Assembly: GCF_003324485.1 (NCBI RefSeq)
Contig: NZ_QODK01000001.1
Span: 1 to 64,000, forward strand
Direction of reading: 5' to 3'
Source: Cohaesibacter intestini
GTDB taxonomy: Bacteria; Pseudomonadota; Alphaproteobacteria; Rhizobiales; Cohaesibacteraceae
DNA length: 64,000 bases
In this document: positions 6,306-14,877 of the stretch, piece by piece
Layout of the letters: each line of letters starts with the position of its first letter
How positions within the stretch are numbered: the first letter of the stretch is position 1
The notes under the pieces: model-generated
What the model was told of the DNA's origin: nothing
Database searches by the model: none
Seen by the model: the letters and a program-made list of their open reading frames with translations, nothing else
Position numbers and translations under genes: made by a program

Positions 6306-7397
6306 TTAATTGGACATCCAGCGCAGGAGGTTGTTGCCAACCTTCTGTTTGTGCATCAGATCAGCGACCGTTCGGCCCATGGTTCCAAGCATGGAAGAGG
6401 CGTGCCACAGGGTATAGATCGCTACGGGTTTGGTCCCGAATTTCGCCTTGTAGGGTTCATCGCCAACCGTCAGATCGAAGGTCTTGATACCGTCCTTAAT
6501 GCAATCGCGAATAATGTCCTCGGTCATCAACAGGCCGGGTGAGTATTTGCCCATGCGCTCATAATCCACGCCCATGATCAAATAGAGATAGCGGTCGCCG
6601 TCATGCAATCCAAACTGGACAGCAACGATATCGCCGTCATAGGTGAAACTATAGGTACGCGAGAAGCCTGACTCGGCCGAATGGCAGGCAAGATCGACAT
6701 AGAAGCGGAAACTGCTGCCATCCTGAAGCATGTCCTTGCCAGGGCGATCCGCGAAACGCTCCTTGTGATAGAGCTTGAGATGGTTGAAGGCCTCGGTGAT
6801 ATCGGCGGGATCGGTCAGGCGATTCATCTGCCAATCCCCATTGCGCATCATGGCGCGGCGTTTCTTGTCGCGGCTCTTGCGCTCAGCCTTGGAAATGACG
6901 TCCGTCCGCCAGCTGTCATAGTCGCTGCCCAATTCCGCGACATGGGCGCTGAATTTGGCTCGCTCCATACAGGCGTTGGGCAACAAGCGCAGGAAGTTCG
7001 GATCGTTCGACGGCATATGCTTGATACGCAGCATGTCATAGCGGCCCAGCACCCGATCAAGCTCGACACTCAGGGTGGAGGGGTTCGGAACCCATTGCCA
7101 GAAATTGGTATGCAAAGTGGGAAGGGCGTAATCAACCAATCCAAGATTGGCAAATTCAAGAATGTTGGTGCCCATTTTCTTGCGGGCGACAAGAGGCAAT
7201 ATGCCGACAAGCTGACCGCTCTTCTTACAGCGAAATTGCAGGGTTTTGTTGCGCAGGCCGATTTGTTTGCGCACATGCTGTTGCATGGCGGTTTGCCAGA
7301 CAGGATGCTGAAAGGCGGTGCAATCAGATTGGGTATACAGATCTGAATATTCCTCGGATTGGAAATCAAAATCCTCGGAAACGTTCAATTCCATCAT
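6306..7397 (-). CDS. GNAT-fold acetyltransferase, BioF2-like/CelD family
   Basis: A protein of 363 aa with two GNAT-like halves. The BioF2-like (GNAT_6) domain spans about 165-310, where strands such as F-T-Y-D-G-D-I-V-A-V-Q-F-G and L-Y-L-I-M-G-V-D precede a helix ending in F-D-L-T-V-G-D-E-P-Y-K. That last motif is typical of CelD/FemX-like acyl transferases tied to polysaccharide or cell-envelope synthesis. There is no signal peptide, so it acts in the cytoplasm. It converges on the GST gene (14 nt apart). Its acceptor is not inferable from the neighbours. Confidence 0.75.
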   Translation of the reverse strand: MMELNVSEDFDFQSEEYSDLYTQSDCTAFQHPVWQTAMQQHVRKQIGLRNKTLQFRCKKSGQLVGILPLVARKKMGTNILEFANLGLVDYALPTLHTNFWQWVPNPSTLSVELDRVLGRYDMLRIKHMPSNDPNFLRLLPNACMERAKFSAHVAELGSDYDSWRTDVISKAERKSRDKKRRAMMRNGDWQMNRLTDPADITEAFNHLKLYHKERFADRPGKDMLQDGSSFRFYVDLACHSAESGFSRTYSFTYDGDIVAVQFGLHDGDRYLYLIMGVDYERMGKYSPGLLMTEDIIRDCIKDGIKTFDLTVGDEPYKAKFGTKPVAIYTLWHASSMLGTMGRTVADLMHKQKVGNNLLRWMSN

Positions 7398-7675
7398 CTT
7401 TCGCTCTCATCATCTTTTGCATATCGAGCAACTGCAACCTACACAGTCAGATCGCTATATTTGGCTCCCGAAACAGTGACGCACGGGCGCTCCGATACTC
7501 ACACAATAATCATAAGCAAGTGTAAACTCATATCTTCTGCGCGTTTGGGCGGCCATAGAGCCTTTTGGGCAAGGTGGAGCAAACGCCCATTGGTTATGCA
7601 ACCAAAAGCTTTAAATTTGATTTACTGAGCCTGTGCGACAAATGACCCTGCGGCGGGATGACCGGTTCCGTTCCC

Positions 7676-8257
7676 TCAATAGAGGTTCAACTCGTGCAGA
7701 AAGTCTTTCATGGCTTCGATTTGCGCTTCCGGCCCCTCGACCAGAATATCGACGCCGGTTTCGGTATAGTGACGGTCTTGTACGTCGAGCCCGAGGAGAC
7801 TGATCTGGCGTTCCAGATCGGCGGTCTGATCGAAGCGGCCCTTAACCGTATATTGCATCAGGCGCTGCCAAACGACAAGCTGTGCGGCATCGATCGCCCG
7901 GCTGGCTGCGCCGGAATAGGCTCTGGCCAGTCCGCCTGCGCCCAGCTTGGTACCTCCGAAATACCGCACCACGATCACCCCACAATCGATCAACTCGCGG
8001 CCAATCAGCACCTTGAGCATCGGCATGCCGGAGGTGCCTGCCGGCTCGCCATCATCCTTGGCCCCTTCCTCGATATGGTCATCGTCATGTATGCGCCGGA
8101 AGGCTGTGACATGGTGGCTGGCTTTGCGATGCTCGATACGCAGGGCTTCGAGCCGAGCCTCGAACTGGTCGATGGGTACGAGAAAGGCAAGAAAACGGGA
8201 CTTTTTCTCTTCCAGTTCGGCATAGAACTCGGTTTCTATGGTCTTCAGTGTGGCCAT
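7676..8257 (-). CDS. YigZ/IMPACT family protein
   Basis: A protein of 193 aa. The UPF0029 signature is present: D-D-G-E-P-A-G-T-S-G-M-P (about 68-79) and V-I-V-V-R-Y-F-G-G-T-K-L-G-A-G-G-L (about 94-110), followed by a C-terminal ferredoxin-like domain (about 135-193). In eukaryotes IMPACT regulates GCN2; the bacterial role (YigZ) is unclear, probably nucleic-acid or ribosome related. Its ATG overlaps the stop of the dCTP deaminase gene (ATGA), so the pair should be co-translated. Confidence 0.9.
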   Translation of the reverse strand: MATLKTIETEFYAELEEKKSRFLAFLVPIDQFEARLEALRIEHRKASHHVTAFRRIHDDDHIEEGAKDDGEPAGTSGMPMLKVLIGRELIDCGVIVVRYFGGTKLGAGGLARAYSGAASRAIDAAQLVVWQRLMQYTVKGRFDQTADLERQISLLGLDVQDRHYTETGVDILVEGPEAQIEAMKDFLHELNLY

Positions 8258-9354
8258 CAGACCACCTTGAAATGCTTGGAGAGCTTGAGGCCCTGTGCCT
8301 GATAGTTCGAGCCGATGCCAGAGCCATAAAGCGCAGTGGGGCGCGCGCGCATCTTCTCATAGGCGAGGCGGCCGATGATCTGGCCATGCTCGACAATGAA
8401 GGGGACTTCGTGACTGCGCACTTCCAGCACGGCCCGGCTGCCGGAGCCACCGACCTTGGAATGGCCAAAGCCGGGATCAAAGAAGCCCGCATAATGGACG
8501 CGGAATTCGCCGACCAGCGGATCAAAAGGCACCATTTCGGCGGCATAGAGCGGTGGCACATGGACCGCCTCGTTGGAAACCAGAATGTAAAATTCATCGG
8601 GGTCAAGGATCAGCTCTCCCCTGCCCCGCCCCGGGATCGGCTCCCAAAAATCAAGCATGTCGAGCGCATCGCGCTGGTCAACATCGATGACGGCGGCATG
8701 GCGCTTGGCACGGTAGCCGACAATGCCCTCGCCAGCCAGATCAATCGAGACCGCAATGCCATCGGCGATGAAAGGGGTCTGGCTGGCAACCAGTGTCTCA
8801 GTGGCATGGAGCGCGCGATGCTCTTCGTCGCTCAGCACCACCCGACCCTGCCGGAAGCGGATTTGTGTCAGGCGCGAGCCTGCACGGGCAAAAATGGGAA
8901 AGGTGCGTGGGCTGACTTCCAGATAGAGCGGGCCTTGATAGCCTTTGGGGATCTTGTCGAACTGCTGCGCCCTGTCAGCAATGATGCGGGTGAAAATGTC
9001 GAGCCTGCCGGTCGAGCTTTTCGGATTGGCAGCGGCGGCAATGAAGTCGGGCAGTTTCAGGCTTTCCATCAGCGGCACGATATAGACGCAACCGGTCTCC
9101 AAGACCGCCCCTTCACTCAGATCGATCTGGTGGAGCTGCAGGTGATCAAGGCGCTCTTTCACCGTGCGGTTGGGACCGGGCAGGAACGAGGCCCGCACTC
9201 GGTAGGCGGTGGAACCGAGGCGCAGATCAAGGCTGGCTGGCTGGATCTGGTCAGCGTCCCGTGGCCTATCAAAACCAATCGCCCCCGCCTCGACCAGCGC
9301 GGCAATGTCTGCATCATTCAAAATACCGGTGCCGGGAAAGGAAAGAGCGCTCAT
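8257..9354 (-). CDS. dcd: dCTP deaminase, long alphaproteobacterial form
   Basis: A protein of 365 aa, about twice the length of E. coli Dcd (193 aa), with two dUTPase-like halves as in the alphaproteobacterial 2'-deoxycytidine 5'-triphosphate deaminase family. The segments P-A-S-L-D-L-R-L-G (about 43-51) and K-S-S-T-G-R-L-D (about 113-120) match the substrate pocket of the fold. The enzyme makes dUTP from dCTP for dTMP synthesis and keeps the nucleotide pool balanced. I start it at the M-S-A-L-S-F Met; the frame extends 68 codons further upstream without family resemblance. It overlaps yigZ by the sequence ATGA. Confidence 0.9.
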   Translation of the reverse strand: MSALSFPGTGILNDADIAALVEAGAIGFDRPRDADQIQPASLDLRLGSTAYRVRASFLPGPNRTVKERLDHLQLHQIDLSEGAVLETGCVYIVPLMESLKLPDFIAAAANPKSSTGRLDIFTRIIADRAQQFDKIPKGYQGPLYLEVSPRTFPIFARAGSRLTQIRFRQGRVVLSDEEHRALHATETLVASQTPFIADGIAVSIDLAGEGIVGYRAKRHAAVIDVDQRDALDMLDFWEPIPGRGRGELILDPDEFYILVSNEAVHVPPLYAAEMVPFDPLVGEFRVHYAGFFDPGFGHSKVGGSGSRAVLEVRSHEVPFIVEHGQIIGRLAYEKMRARPTALYGSGIGSNYQAQGLKLSKHFKVV

Positions 9355-9618
9355 GGATCGGGCCTTGCAGGATGGAGTGGATTTGATTGTGTGTAGCAAG
9401 GGGAGAGAGGAGGAGCAATCGCGAACTTCGCCAGTAAGTGGCAGATTGTCTGTTTGGGACGCCCTGATGATGCTCTCCTCACACATATCTCTTGCCGCAA
9501 TTCTGACAACCGTTATTGTGCTTACGGAGTTTCGCGGGCGGGTGCGAGTCGCACGCAATGTAATCGGTTTTCATCACTCATATTATCATTGCCATTTGAT
9601 CGAGCAGAGGAGAGATCA

Positions 9619-10164
9619 ATGTCCATTTTGAAACGGGGCCTGAAAGGCGCACCGGTCAAGCGGTTGCAGGAAAAACTCGGCATTGATGCCGACGGGGATT
9701 TTGGTCCGGGCACCGAGAAAGCGGTCCGGGCGTTTCAGGAAGCCAACGGCTTGGCCGTTGACGGCATTGCCGGGCCGGACACCTTCACCGCTATGGGGCT
9801 GCATGAGCTGGTTCTGTTGCGGGTCGGCTCACGCGGGGCTGCGGTCAAGGCCATGCAGGAAGATCTTGGCACCGGAGCGGACGGCATTTTTGGTGCTGGC
9901 ACCCGCAAGGCGGTGATGGCATTCCAAGAAGAAAACGGCCTTGATGTTGACGGCATGGCTGGCCCGGCAACGCTCGCCAAAATGAAGAGCTTTGCCTCTG
10001 TGGTCACCGATGCGGTGGTTGAAAAAGCTGCTGTGAAAGCCGATGAAGAGCATTTTGAAAGCGAAGACCTGCCGGAATTGAAAGGCGCCGACGTGGTCAA
10101 GGGTTCGGCCGAGGCCGCACCGGACAACTCGATCTGGGGTAAGGTCAAGGGCTGGTTCGGGTGA
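9619..10164 (+). CDS. Double peptidoglycan-binding domain protein
   Basis: A protein of 181 aa with a strong ribosome site (AGGAGAG). It carries two PG_binding_1 repeats, at about 5-60 and 65-122, each with the pattern V-K-x-L/M-Q … G-A/D-G-x-F-G-x-G-T … A-V-x-A-F-Q … N-G-L-x-V-D-G-x-A-G-P. The acidic C-terminal 60 residues end in a Trp/Gly motif (W-G-K-V-K-G-W-F-G). No signal peptide or membrane segment is visible, unusual for a wall-binding protein, so it may be exported another way, released on lysis, or act in the cytoplasm. No catalytic domain is attached. Confidence 0.82.
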   Translation: MSILKRGLKGAPVKRLQEKLGIDADGDFGPGTEKAVRAFQEANGLAVDGIAGPDTFTAMGLHELVLLRVGSRGAAVKAMQEDLGTGADGIFGAGTRKAVMAFQEENGLDVDGMAGPATLAKMKSFASVVTDAVVEKAAVKADEEHFESEDLPELKGADVVKGSAEAAPDNSIWGKVKGWFG

Positions 10165-10278
10165 GATAGACGCCATTTGAAACCGTTTCTGAAGGGAGAC
10201 AACCATGGTTGCCTCTCTTTTTTGTTCAAACCGCCAATTTGTTGACAGCCCTGCCCTTTCCTCCTATAAGCAATCTAC

Positions 10279-10337
10279 TTCGTGGTCATTTGAGCCGGTC
10301 GGCTTGCCGCCACGTTAAATAAGGATGCTAAAAGGCC
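10279..10337 (+). ncRNA. SAM-II riboswitch
   Basis: The SAM-II pseudoknot consensus is visible. Stem P1 runs from CGTGG at 10281-10285 to CCACG at 10310-10314. It encloses CATTTGAGCCGG and GGCTTGC, and is followed by TTAAATAA and the conserved GCTAAAAGG (10327-10335) that pairs back into the loop. It binds S-adenosylmethionine and represses methionine synthesis genes in alphaproteobacteria. The downstream gene metZ fits exactly. The Shine-Dalgarno-like AAAGG inside the pseudoknot is about 95 nt from the metZ ATG rather than next to it. Confidence 0.9.
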
Positions 10338-10350
10338 GGGGGACGAAGAG

Positions 10351-10371
10351 ATGAACCCGGTCGTGCTTTAA
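10351..10371 (+). other. Possible 6-codon leader ORF in metZ leader
   Basis: An ATG right after the riboswitch, preceded by a purine-rich GACGAAGAG, opens a frame encoding M-N-P-V-V-L and a TAA. It lies at the distance expected for the gene a SAM-II element usually controls. It overlaps one arm (10355-10360, ACCCGG-like) of a weak hairpin closing at 10381-10386 that is followed by TTTT. It could couple translation to attenuation, or be chance. Confidence 0.3.
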
Positions 10372-10428
10372 CAAGCGTTGCCGGGTTTTGTGTATCTGCT
10401 CCCGGCTTTGAAGAGACAGGATTGTGTG

Positions 10429-11622
10429 ATGTCAGAGACCAAAAAGCCTTCCACCCTTCGTCCGGCCACCGAGATGGTCCATGGCGGCGTGATGCGGTCC
10501 CAGTGGGGAGAGACATCCGAGGCTCTGTTCATGACGCAGGGCTATGTCTATGACAGCGCCGAAAGCCAGGAAGCCCGCTTTAAGGGCGAAGAACCCGGCT
10601 ATGTCTATTCGCGTTATGCCAACCCGACCATTTCGATGTTTGAAGAGCGGATGGCTTTGCTCGAAGGGGCAGAAGCGGCGCGTGGGACGGCCTCGGGTAT
10701 GGCGGCTGTGACGGCAGCGATGCTGTCTTGCGTCAAGGCGGGCGACCATGTGGTTGCGGCCAGCGCCCTGTTTGGCTCTTGCCTTTATATTGTCAGCGAG
10801 CTGCTGCCGCGCTTTGGTGTGGAATGCACTTTGGTCGATGGCACCAATCTTGATGCATGGAAAGCGGCGATGCAGCCAAACACCCGCGCCTGCTTCCTTG
10901 AAAGCCCGACCAACCCGGTTCTCTCGGTGATTGATATTGCTGGCGTTGCGGCCATTGCTCATGAAGCTGGCGCGCGGCTGGTGGTGGACAATGTGTTCGC
11001 CACCGCCCTGTGGCAGAGCCCGCTGGCGCTCGGCGCCGACGTGGTGATCTATTCGGCCACCAAGCATATTGATGGTCAGGGGCGTTGTCTCGGCGGTGTG
11101 GTGCTGTCCAGCGAGCAATTCATTGAAGAAGAACTCAAAGACATTCATCGGCATACCGGCCCATCCCTGTCGCCTTTCAATGCGTGGGTGATGCTCAAGG
11201 GTCTGGAAACCTTCCCGCTGCGCGTCAAGGAACAGACCCGCAGCGCCGGATTGCTGGCCGATCGGCTGGCCGGTCACAAGGCGATCGAGCGGATCTATTA
11301 TCCGGGCCGTGACGACCATCCGCAGGCGGAACTCTGCAAGCGGCAGATGCGCGGTGGCTCAACCATGGTGGCGATTGATGTGGCTGGCGGCAAGGGCAAG
11401 GCCTTTGCGCTGGAAAATGCCCTCAAAGTGATCAAGATTTCCAACAATCTGGGCGATGCCAAAAGCCTGATCACACACCCGGCCACCACCACCCACCAGC
11501 GTTTGGATGATGATCAGTTGGCCGCCGCTGGTATTGGCCAAGGCACGTTGCGCCTGTCGGTCGGTCTGGAGGATGTCGAAGATCTGTGGGACGATTTCGA
11601 GCAGGCTCTGGCGCGTCTTTGA
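10429..11622 (+). CDS. metZ: O-succinylhomoserine sulfhydrylase
   Basis: A PLP enzyme of 397 aa in the Cys/Met metabolism family. The active-site Lys212 is in Y-S-A-T-K-H-I-D-G-Q-G-R, the PLP-binding Asp187 is in V-V-D-N-V-F, the phosphate-binding segment is A-S-G-M-A-A (about 88-93), and S-R-Y-A-N-P-T at 61-67 comes from the neighbouring subunit. It converts O-succinylhomoserine plus sulfide to homocysteine, the direct sulfhydrylation route to methionine. The SAM-II riboswitch upstream supports this and gives feedback by SAM. I chose the ATG with AGG 8 nt upstream; an in-frame TTG at 10378 is less likely. Confidence 0.93.
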   Translation: MSETKKPSTLRPATEMVHGGVMRSQWGETSEALFMTQGYVYDSAESQEARFKGEEPGYVYSRYANPTISMFEERMALLEGAEAARGTASGMAAVTAAMLSCVKAGDHVVAASALFGSCLYIVSELLPRFGVECTLVDGTNLDAWKAAMQPNTRACFLESPTNPVLSVIDIAGVAAIAHEAGARLVVDNVFATALWQSPLALGADVVIYSATKHIDGQGRCLGGVVLSSEQFIEEELKDIHRHTGPSLSPFNAWVMLKGLETFPLRVKEQTRSAGLLADRLAGHKAIERIYYPGRDDHPQAELCKRQMRGGSTMVAIDVAGGKGKAFALENALKVIKISNNLGDAKSLITHPATTTHQRLDDDQLAAAGIGQGTLRLSVGLEDVEDLWDDFEQALARL

Positions 11623-11705
11623 GGGCATTTGTGGGACAAAATACCCACTTGCTTTTGCGGTTATCTTCGCCAGATTGGAGCTTTGATCAGATTAGCAGGT
11701 GGTTC

Positions 11706-12146
11706 ATGTTTCCCGACCCGAAAATCCCGTTTGAACTCGACATCACCATTCAGCCCTCTGATATCGATGAGCTGGGCCATGTCAACAATACGGTCTATTT
11801 GCGTTGGGTGCAGGATGCGGCGGTGACCCACTGGGGTCATGTGGCGCGTCCGCATGAATTTAACAGCCTGTTCTGGGTCGTGATGAAGCACGAGATCGAA
11901 TATAAAAGACAGACCTTCCTTGAAGATGATGTCTATGCCCGCACATGGATTGGCGGGCGGCAAAATCGGCATTTCGAGCGCTTCACCCATATTCTGCGCC
12001 GCAATGATGGTAAATTGCTGGCCAAGGCACGCACCTTGTGGGTGCCGATCAGCGCCGAAACGCGCAAGGCGGTGCCGCTGACCGACGAGCAGAAGGCCCG
12101 CTATTCGGTCGCACCGGATCAGCTTCACACGCTGGAAACCTATTGA
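11706..12146 (+). CDS. Acyl-CoA thioesterase, hot-dog fold (4HBT family)
   Basis: A protein of 146 aa, the usual length for a single hot-dog domain. The motif D-I-D-E-L-G-H-V-N-N (about 19-28) holds the catalytic Asp and the N-N-x-x-Y-L-R-W helix typical of YbgC/4-hydroxybenzoyl-CoA thioesterases. It hydrolyses a short- or medium-chain acyl-CoA in the cytoplasm; the substrate is not predictable. The ribosome site AGGTGG lies just before the ATG at 11706. A strong terminator follows. Confidence 0.85.
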   Translation: MFPDPKIPFELDITIQPSDIDELGHVNNTVYLRWVQDAAVTHWGHVARPHEFNSLFWVVMKHEIEYKRQTFLEDDVYARTWIGGRQNRHFERFTHILRRNDGKLLAKARTLWVPISAETRKAVPLTDEQKARYSVAPDQLHTLETY

Positions 12147-12174
12147 TCCAGCAGGTCTTGCCCCCAAACAAAAA

Positions 12175-12208
12175 GGCCCAGAGGGATGTCCCTCCGGGCT
12201 TTTCTTTT
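12175..12208 (+). terminator. Rho-independent terminator
   Basis: A stem GCCCAGAGGGA / TCCCTCCGGGC with one A-C mismatch and a TG loop, followed by TTTTCTTTT. It ends the thioesterase transcript. Confidence 0.88.
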
Positions 12209-12229
12209 GTCTGATGATGTCAGCGCCGC

Positions 12230-12421
12230 TTATTTGCTGGGCGGCACCAAAGCGCAAAAGGCTCCGCTGGCGGCTTCGTTCGAACCCAAGGCGATGGCTG
12301 CGGGTGCGCTGTAAGGATTGAGCGGCTTGCTGTTGGACAGATCGACCGCCAAAATGGCCGCCAGTCCGGCAAAGGTGGCAAAAGCTGCCATGGCACGGCT
12401 TGTCACAAAAATGGCCATCAT
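12230..12421 (-). CDS. Small membrane protein of the sulfur operon
   Basis: A protein of 63 aa, unrecognised. Residues about 5-27 form one hydrophobic helix (A-M-A-A-F-A-T-F-A-G-L-A-A-I-L-A). The remainder would face the periplasm and carries a single Cys near residue 56, followed by A-L-V-P-P-S-K. Its ATG overlaps the stop of the YeeE/YedE gene as ATGA, which argues that it is real and co-translated. An accessory to the transporter, perhaps through the Cys, is a guess from position. Confidence 0.55.
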   Translation of the reverse strand: MMAIFVTSRAMAAFATFAGLAAILAVDLSNSKPLNPYSAPAAIALGSNEAASGAFCALVPPSK

Positions 12422-13548
12422 CAGCTCTCCAATCCAAAGGGTTTGCGCAGGCGGATGCCGACCCAGGAACCAGCAAAGGCGGTGGCGAACCAGACCCAGC
12501 CATGCAAGCTGCCGGTGGAAATGCCCGAGAAAAAGGCCCCGACATTACAGCCCAGCGCAAGGCGCGAGGAGTAGCCCAGCAGGAAGCCCGCTACAATGGT
12601 GGCGATCCATGCCTTGAGTGGCAGTTTGGGGATTTGCGCCCCAAGACCTGAACGCCAGACGGCAATGATCAAGGCTCCAAGAATAATGCCCAGATTGGTC
12701 AGCGAGGTATAGTCGGTCAGCAGGCTGCTGATCAGCCGTTCGTGATGCACCTCGTTGGCCCAGAAAGGCGAGGCAGACAGGTCCGCGCCCAAGGCGGTGG
12801 AGACTTTTGCCCCCCAAAGGCCAAGGCCATAGACGACGCCCCATGGCTGCCCGGCAACGACAAAGTTGGCCAGAGCCAAAGCGGCCAACAACAGAGCGGC
12901 AATGATCAGACGACGCGGGATCTTGCGGGCTTCCCTAGGGGCCAAAGCCCAGACCAGAAGGCCGATCAGGGCAAGGCCAGCAAGGGTGATGCCAAGGCCG
13001 GTGGTGCCTTCAAGCACGATCAACGGCAGGGAGCCCAGACCATTCCACCAGAGTAGATGGTAAGAGCCAGCAAAGGCACCGATGACGAAGAAGGGCAAAG
13101 CGACGACGCTGACCGGATTGCCACTGCCCGCATTGACCAAGGTGCCAGAGCCACAGCCCAAGACCAACTGCATGGCAATGCCAAAGACAAAGGCTCCACC
13201 AACCATGGCATAGCCCACAGCCCCGTGGGCACCGATCAATTCGGGATTGTCCCCCGCCAGCAGCGGGAAGGCCACCAGTGCCACCAGAGCAATGGCCAGC
13301 AATTGGGCAATCAGGCCAGCAGGTTCGCGGCGTAGGATCATCGCCCGCCATGGACCGGCAAAGCCGAAGCGCAAGCCTTCGAGCGTTAGACCGAAGCCGA
13401 TGCCGATGGCCAGAACCAAGCCATAACGGACGCCCGCGGAGGCCATGAGAGCCAGAATGAAAAACAGGGCCACCCCGCCAAGGGCCGCACCTGAAAGAAT
13501 GCGAGCCCCCTTTTTCGGGGGCTCGATGCTTGCTGTGATATCAGTCAC
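12421..13548 (-). CDS. YeeE/YedE family sulfur transporter
   Basis: A multi-pass inner-membrane protein of 375 aa with about nine hydrophobic segments. Two copies of the family motif are clear: G-C-G-S-G-T-L-V-N-A-G-S-G-N around residue 137 and A-L-G-C-N-V-G-A-F-F-S-G around residue 338. In TsuA, a family member, conserved Cys residues like these carry thiosulfate through the membrane. It is 4 nt downstream of a periplasmic double-rhodanese gene and overlaps a small membrane protein, giving a likely sulfur-handling operon. Confidence 0.88.
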   Translation of the reverse strand: MTDITASIEPPKKGARILSGAALGGVALFFILALMASAGVRYGLVLAIGIGFGLTLEGLRFGFAGPWRAMILRREPAGLIAQLLAIALVALVAFPLLAGDNPELIGAHGAVGYAMVGGAFVFGIAMQLVLGCGSGTLVNAGSGNPVSVVALPFFVIGAFAGSYHLLWWNGLGSLPLIVLEGTTGLGITLAGLALIGLLVWALAPREARKIPRRLIIAALLLAALALANFVVAGQPWGVVYGLGLWGAKVSTALGADLSASPFWANEVHHERLISSLLTDYTSLTNLGIILGALIIAVWRSGLGAQIPKLPLKAWIATIVAGFLLGYSSRLALGCNVGAFFSGISTGSLHGWVWFATAFAGSWVGIRLRKPFGLES

Positions 13549-13552
13549 CGGA

Positions 13553-14491
13553 TTAGCTGCCCGTTACCTGTTTGATGAGGGTCTGGAACAGACCCGGGGT
13601 GTTGGCCATGTCGTGACCGGCATTGGAATAGCCAACGAGAGAATCTGGGTAGAGTTTCACATCGTCCAGTTCCGCCAGTTCAGACAGGGCGAACCAGTTG
13701 GTGGCAGCCCAGTGGCCGGTATTGCAGAAGCTGACCAGCTGTTCGCCGCTTTTGAAACCAGCTTCGGCTGCCAGCGCCTTGGCTTTGGCAGCGTCCGCGA
13801 TGACCGGCTTGCTGTCGAACCAGCTGGAATGGACGAAATATTCCGACTGCGGCAGAGTGCCGGGTTTGGCGGCTGCCGGGTGCTTCTTCTCGCCTTTCCA
13901 GAATTCTTCCGGACGGGCATCGACCAGACGGGCTTTTTCTTCGCCATTGACGATTTTCAGAACGTCATCGGTGGTCGCCAGCCACTGGCTGGAGAAGGTG
14001 ACCTCAATGGTGCTCGGGGTCAGGCTTGCTGCCCCTTTGGCCAGTGGAAGGCTGGCTTCCGTCCAGTTGTTCAGGCCGCCATTGAGAATGGACAGATCCT
14101 TGAAACCGGCGGACTTGAGCGTCCAGTAAACACGGGCAGCGGCACCGAAGTCGGAGATGTTGGCACCCTGATAGGCAATCACTGTGGCGCGGTCCTTGGT
14201 GGCGCCGATCTCACGCAGTACCTTTTGTAGATGCTCCGGGGAGACCAGTTTGCCGGGATTTTCCTTGGTGCCACGGAACAGGCCGTAAGGCGCATTCACA
14301 GCCCCTTGGATATGGCCCTGCTCAAACAGGCTGACGCCGTCTTTGCCTTTGCCACGAATATCGATGATCAGCGGATTGGCATCGGTTGTCGAAAGGGTCT
14401 GCGGGGAAACCAGCGGGCCAAAGGTTGCAGCGGCAACCGGCGCGGTCAACAGGCCAAAGGCGGCCAGGGCGAGGGTCATCAAATGTTTCAT
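13553..14491 (-). CDS. Periplasmic double-rhodanese sulfurtransferase
   Basis: A protein of 312 aa with ribosome site AGGAGA and a Sec signal peptide (about 1-22, ending A-A-A). It has two rhodanese domains, at about 30-150 and 165-305. In the second, the active-site loop is S-F-C-N-T-G-H-W (Cys256). In the first, the equivalent loop reads A-Y-Q-G-A-N with Tyr107 in place of Cys, so that half is probably structural, as in other two-domain sulfurtransferases. It heads the operon with the YeeE/YedE transporter. Delivering sulfane sulfur to the transporter or the reverse is inference. Confidence 0.87.
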   Translation of the reverse strand: MKHLMTLALAAFGLLTAPVAAATFGPLVSPQTLSTTDANPLIIDIRGKGKDGVSLFEQGHIQGAVNAPYGLFRGTKENPGKLVSPEHLQKVLREIGATKDRATVIAYQGANISDFGAAARVYWTLKSAGFKDLSILNGGLNNWTEASLPLAKGAASLTPSTIEVTFSSQWLATTDDVLKIVNGEEKARLVDARPEEFWKGEKKHPAAAKPGTLPQSEYFVHSSWFDSKPVIADAAKAKALAAEAGFKSGEQLVSFCNTGHWAATNWFALSELAELDDVKLYPDSLVGYSNAGHDMANTPGLFQTLIKQVTGS

Positions 14492-14877
14492 TATGCTTCT
14501 CCTGATCGGGTCGCAGCCAGAGGCCGCACCGCAATCGCGCTGGGGTTCGGGAGGAATGGGAGTGTGCGGGAACTGTTTTTGTTCTGGATGCCCCTGACGA
14601 CATCCCCTTTGTTCGTTGCGGCCCATTGTGCATCTGATGCCAAAAAACGCAAGAAAGGCTATCTTAGAGTCATCGCGATGGAGGAAAAATAATTCCAATA
14701 TTCAGTTCTTAGTTGGGTTCAGTTACCCTATCTGACACCATGCGTCCGAAACTCAAGAAAATCATTCTATACTCCAATATAAGATCGCGCCTTTTGTTCC
14801 CTTTTTGTTTTCTTCGTCTGACACGCGCGCTGTGATCTGTTAGGCTGGCGACAAACCAGAGAGAATGAGGGATCAAT
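14492..14877. other. Divergent intergenic region
   Basis: 386 nt between the sulfurtransferase (minus) and VOC gene (plus). It must hold both promoters, but no box is clear enough to place. No RNA gene or repeat was seen. Confidence 0.5.

Noticed and set aside
8248-9396. 382-codon plus-strand open frame over dcd
   Set aside because: Shadow of the strongly recognisable dCTP deaminase on the other strand.
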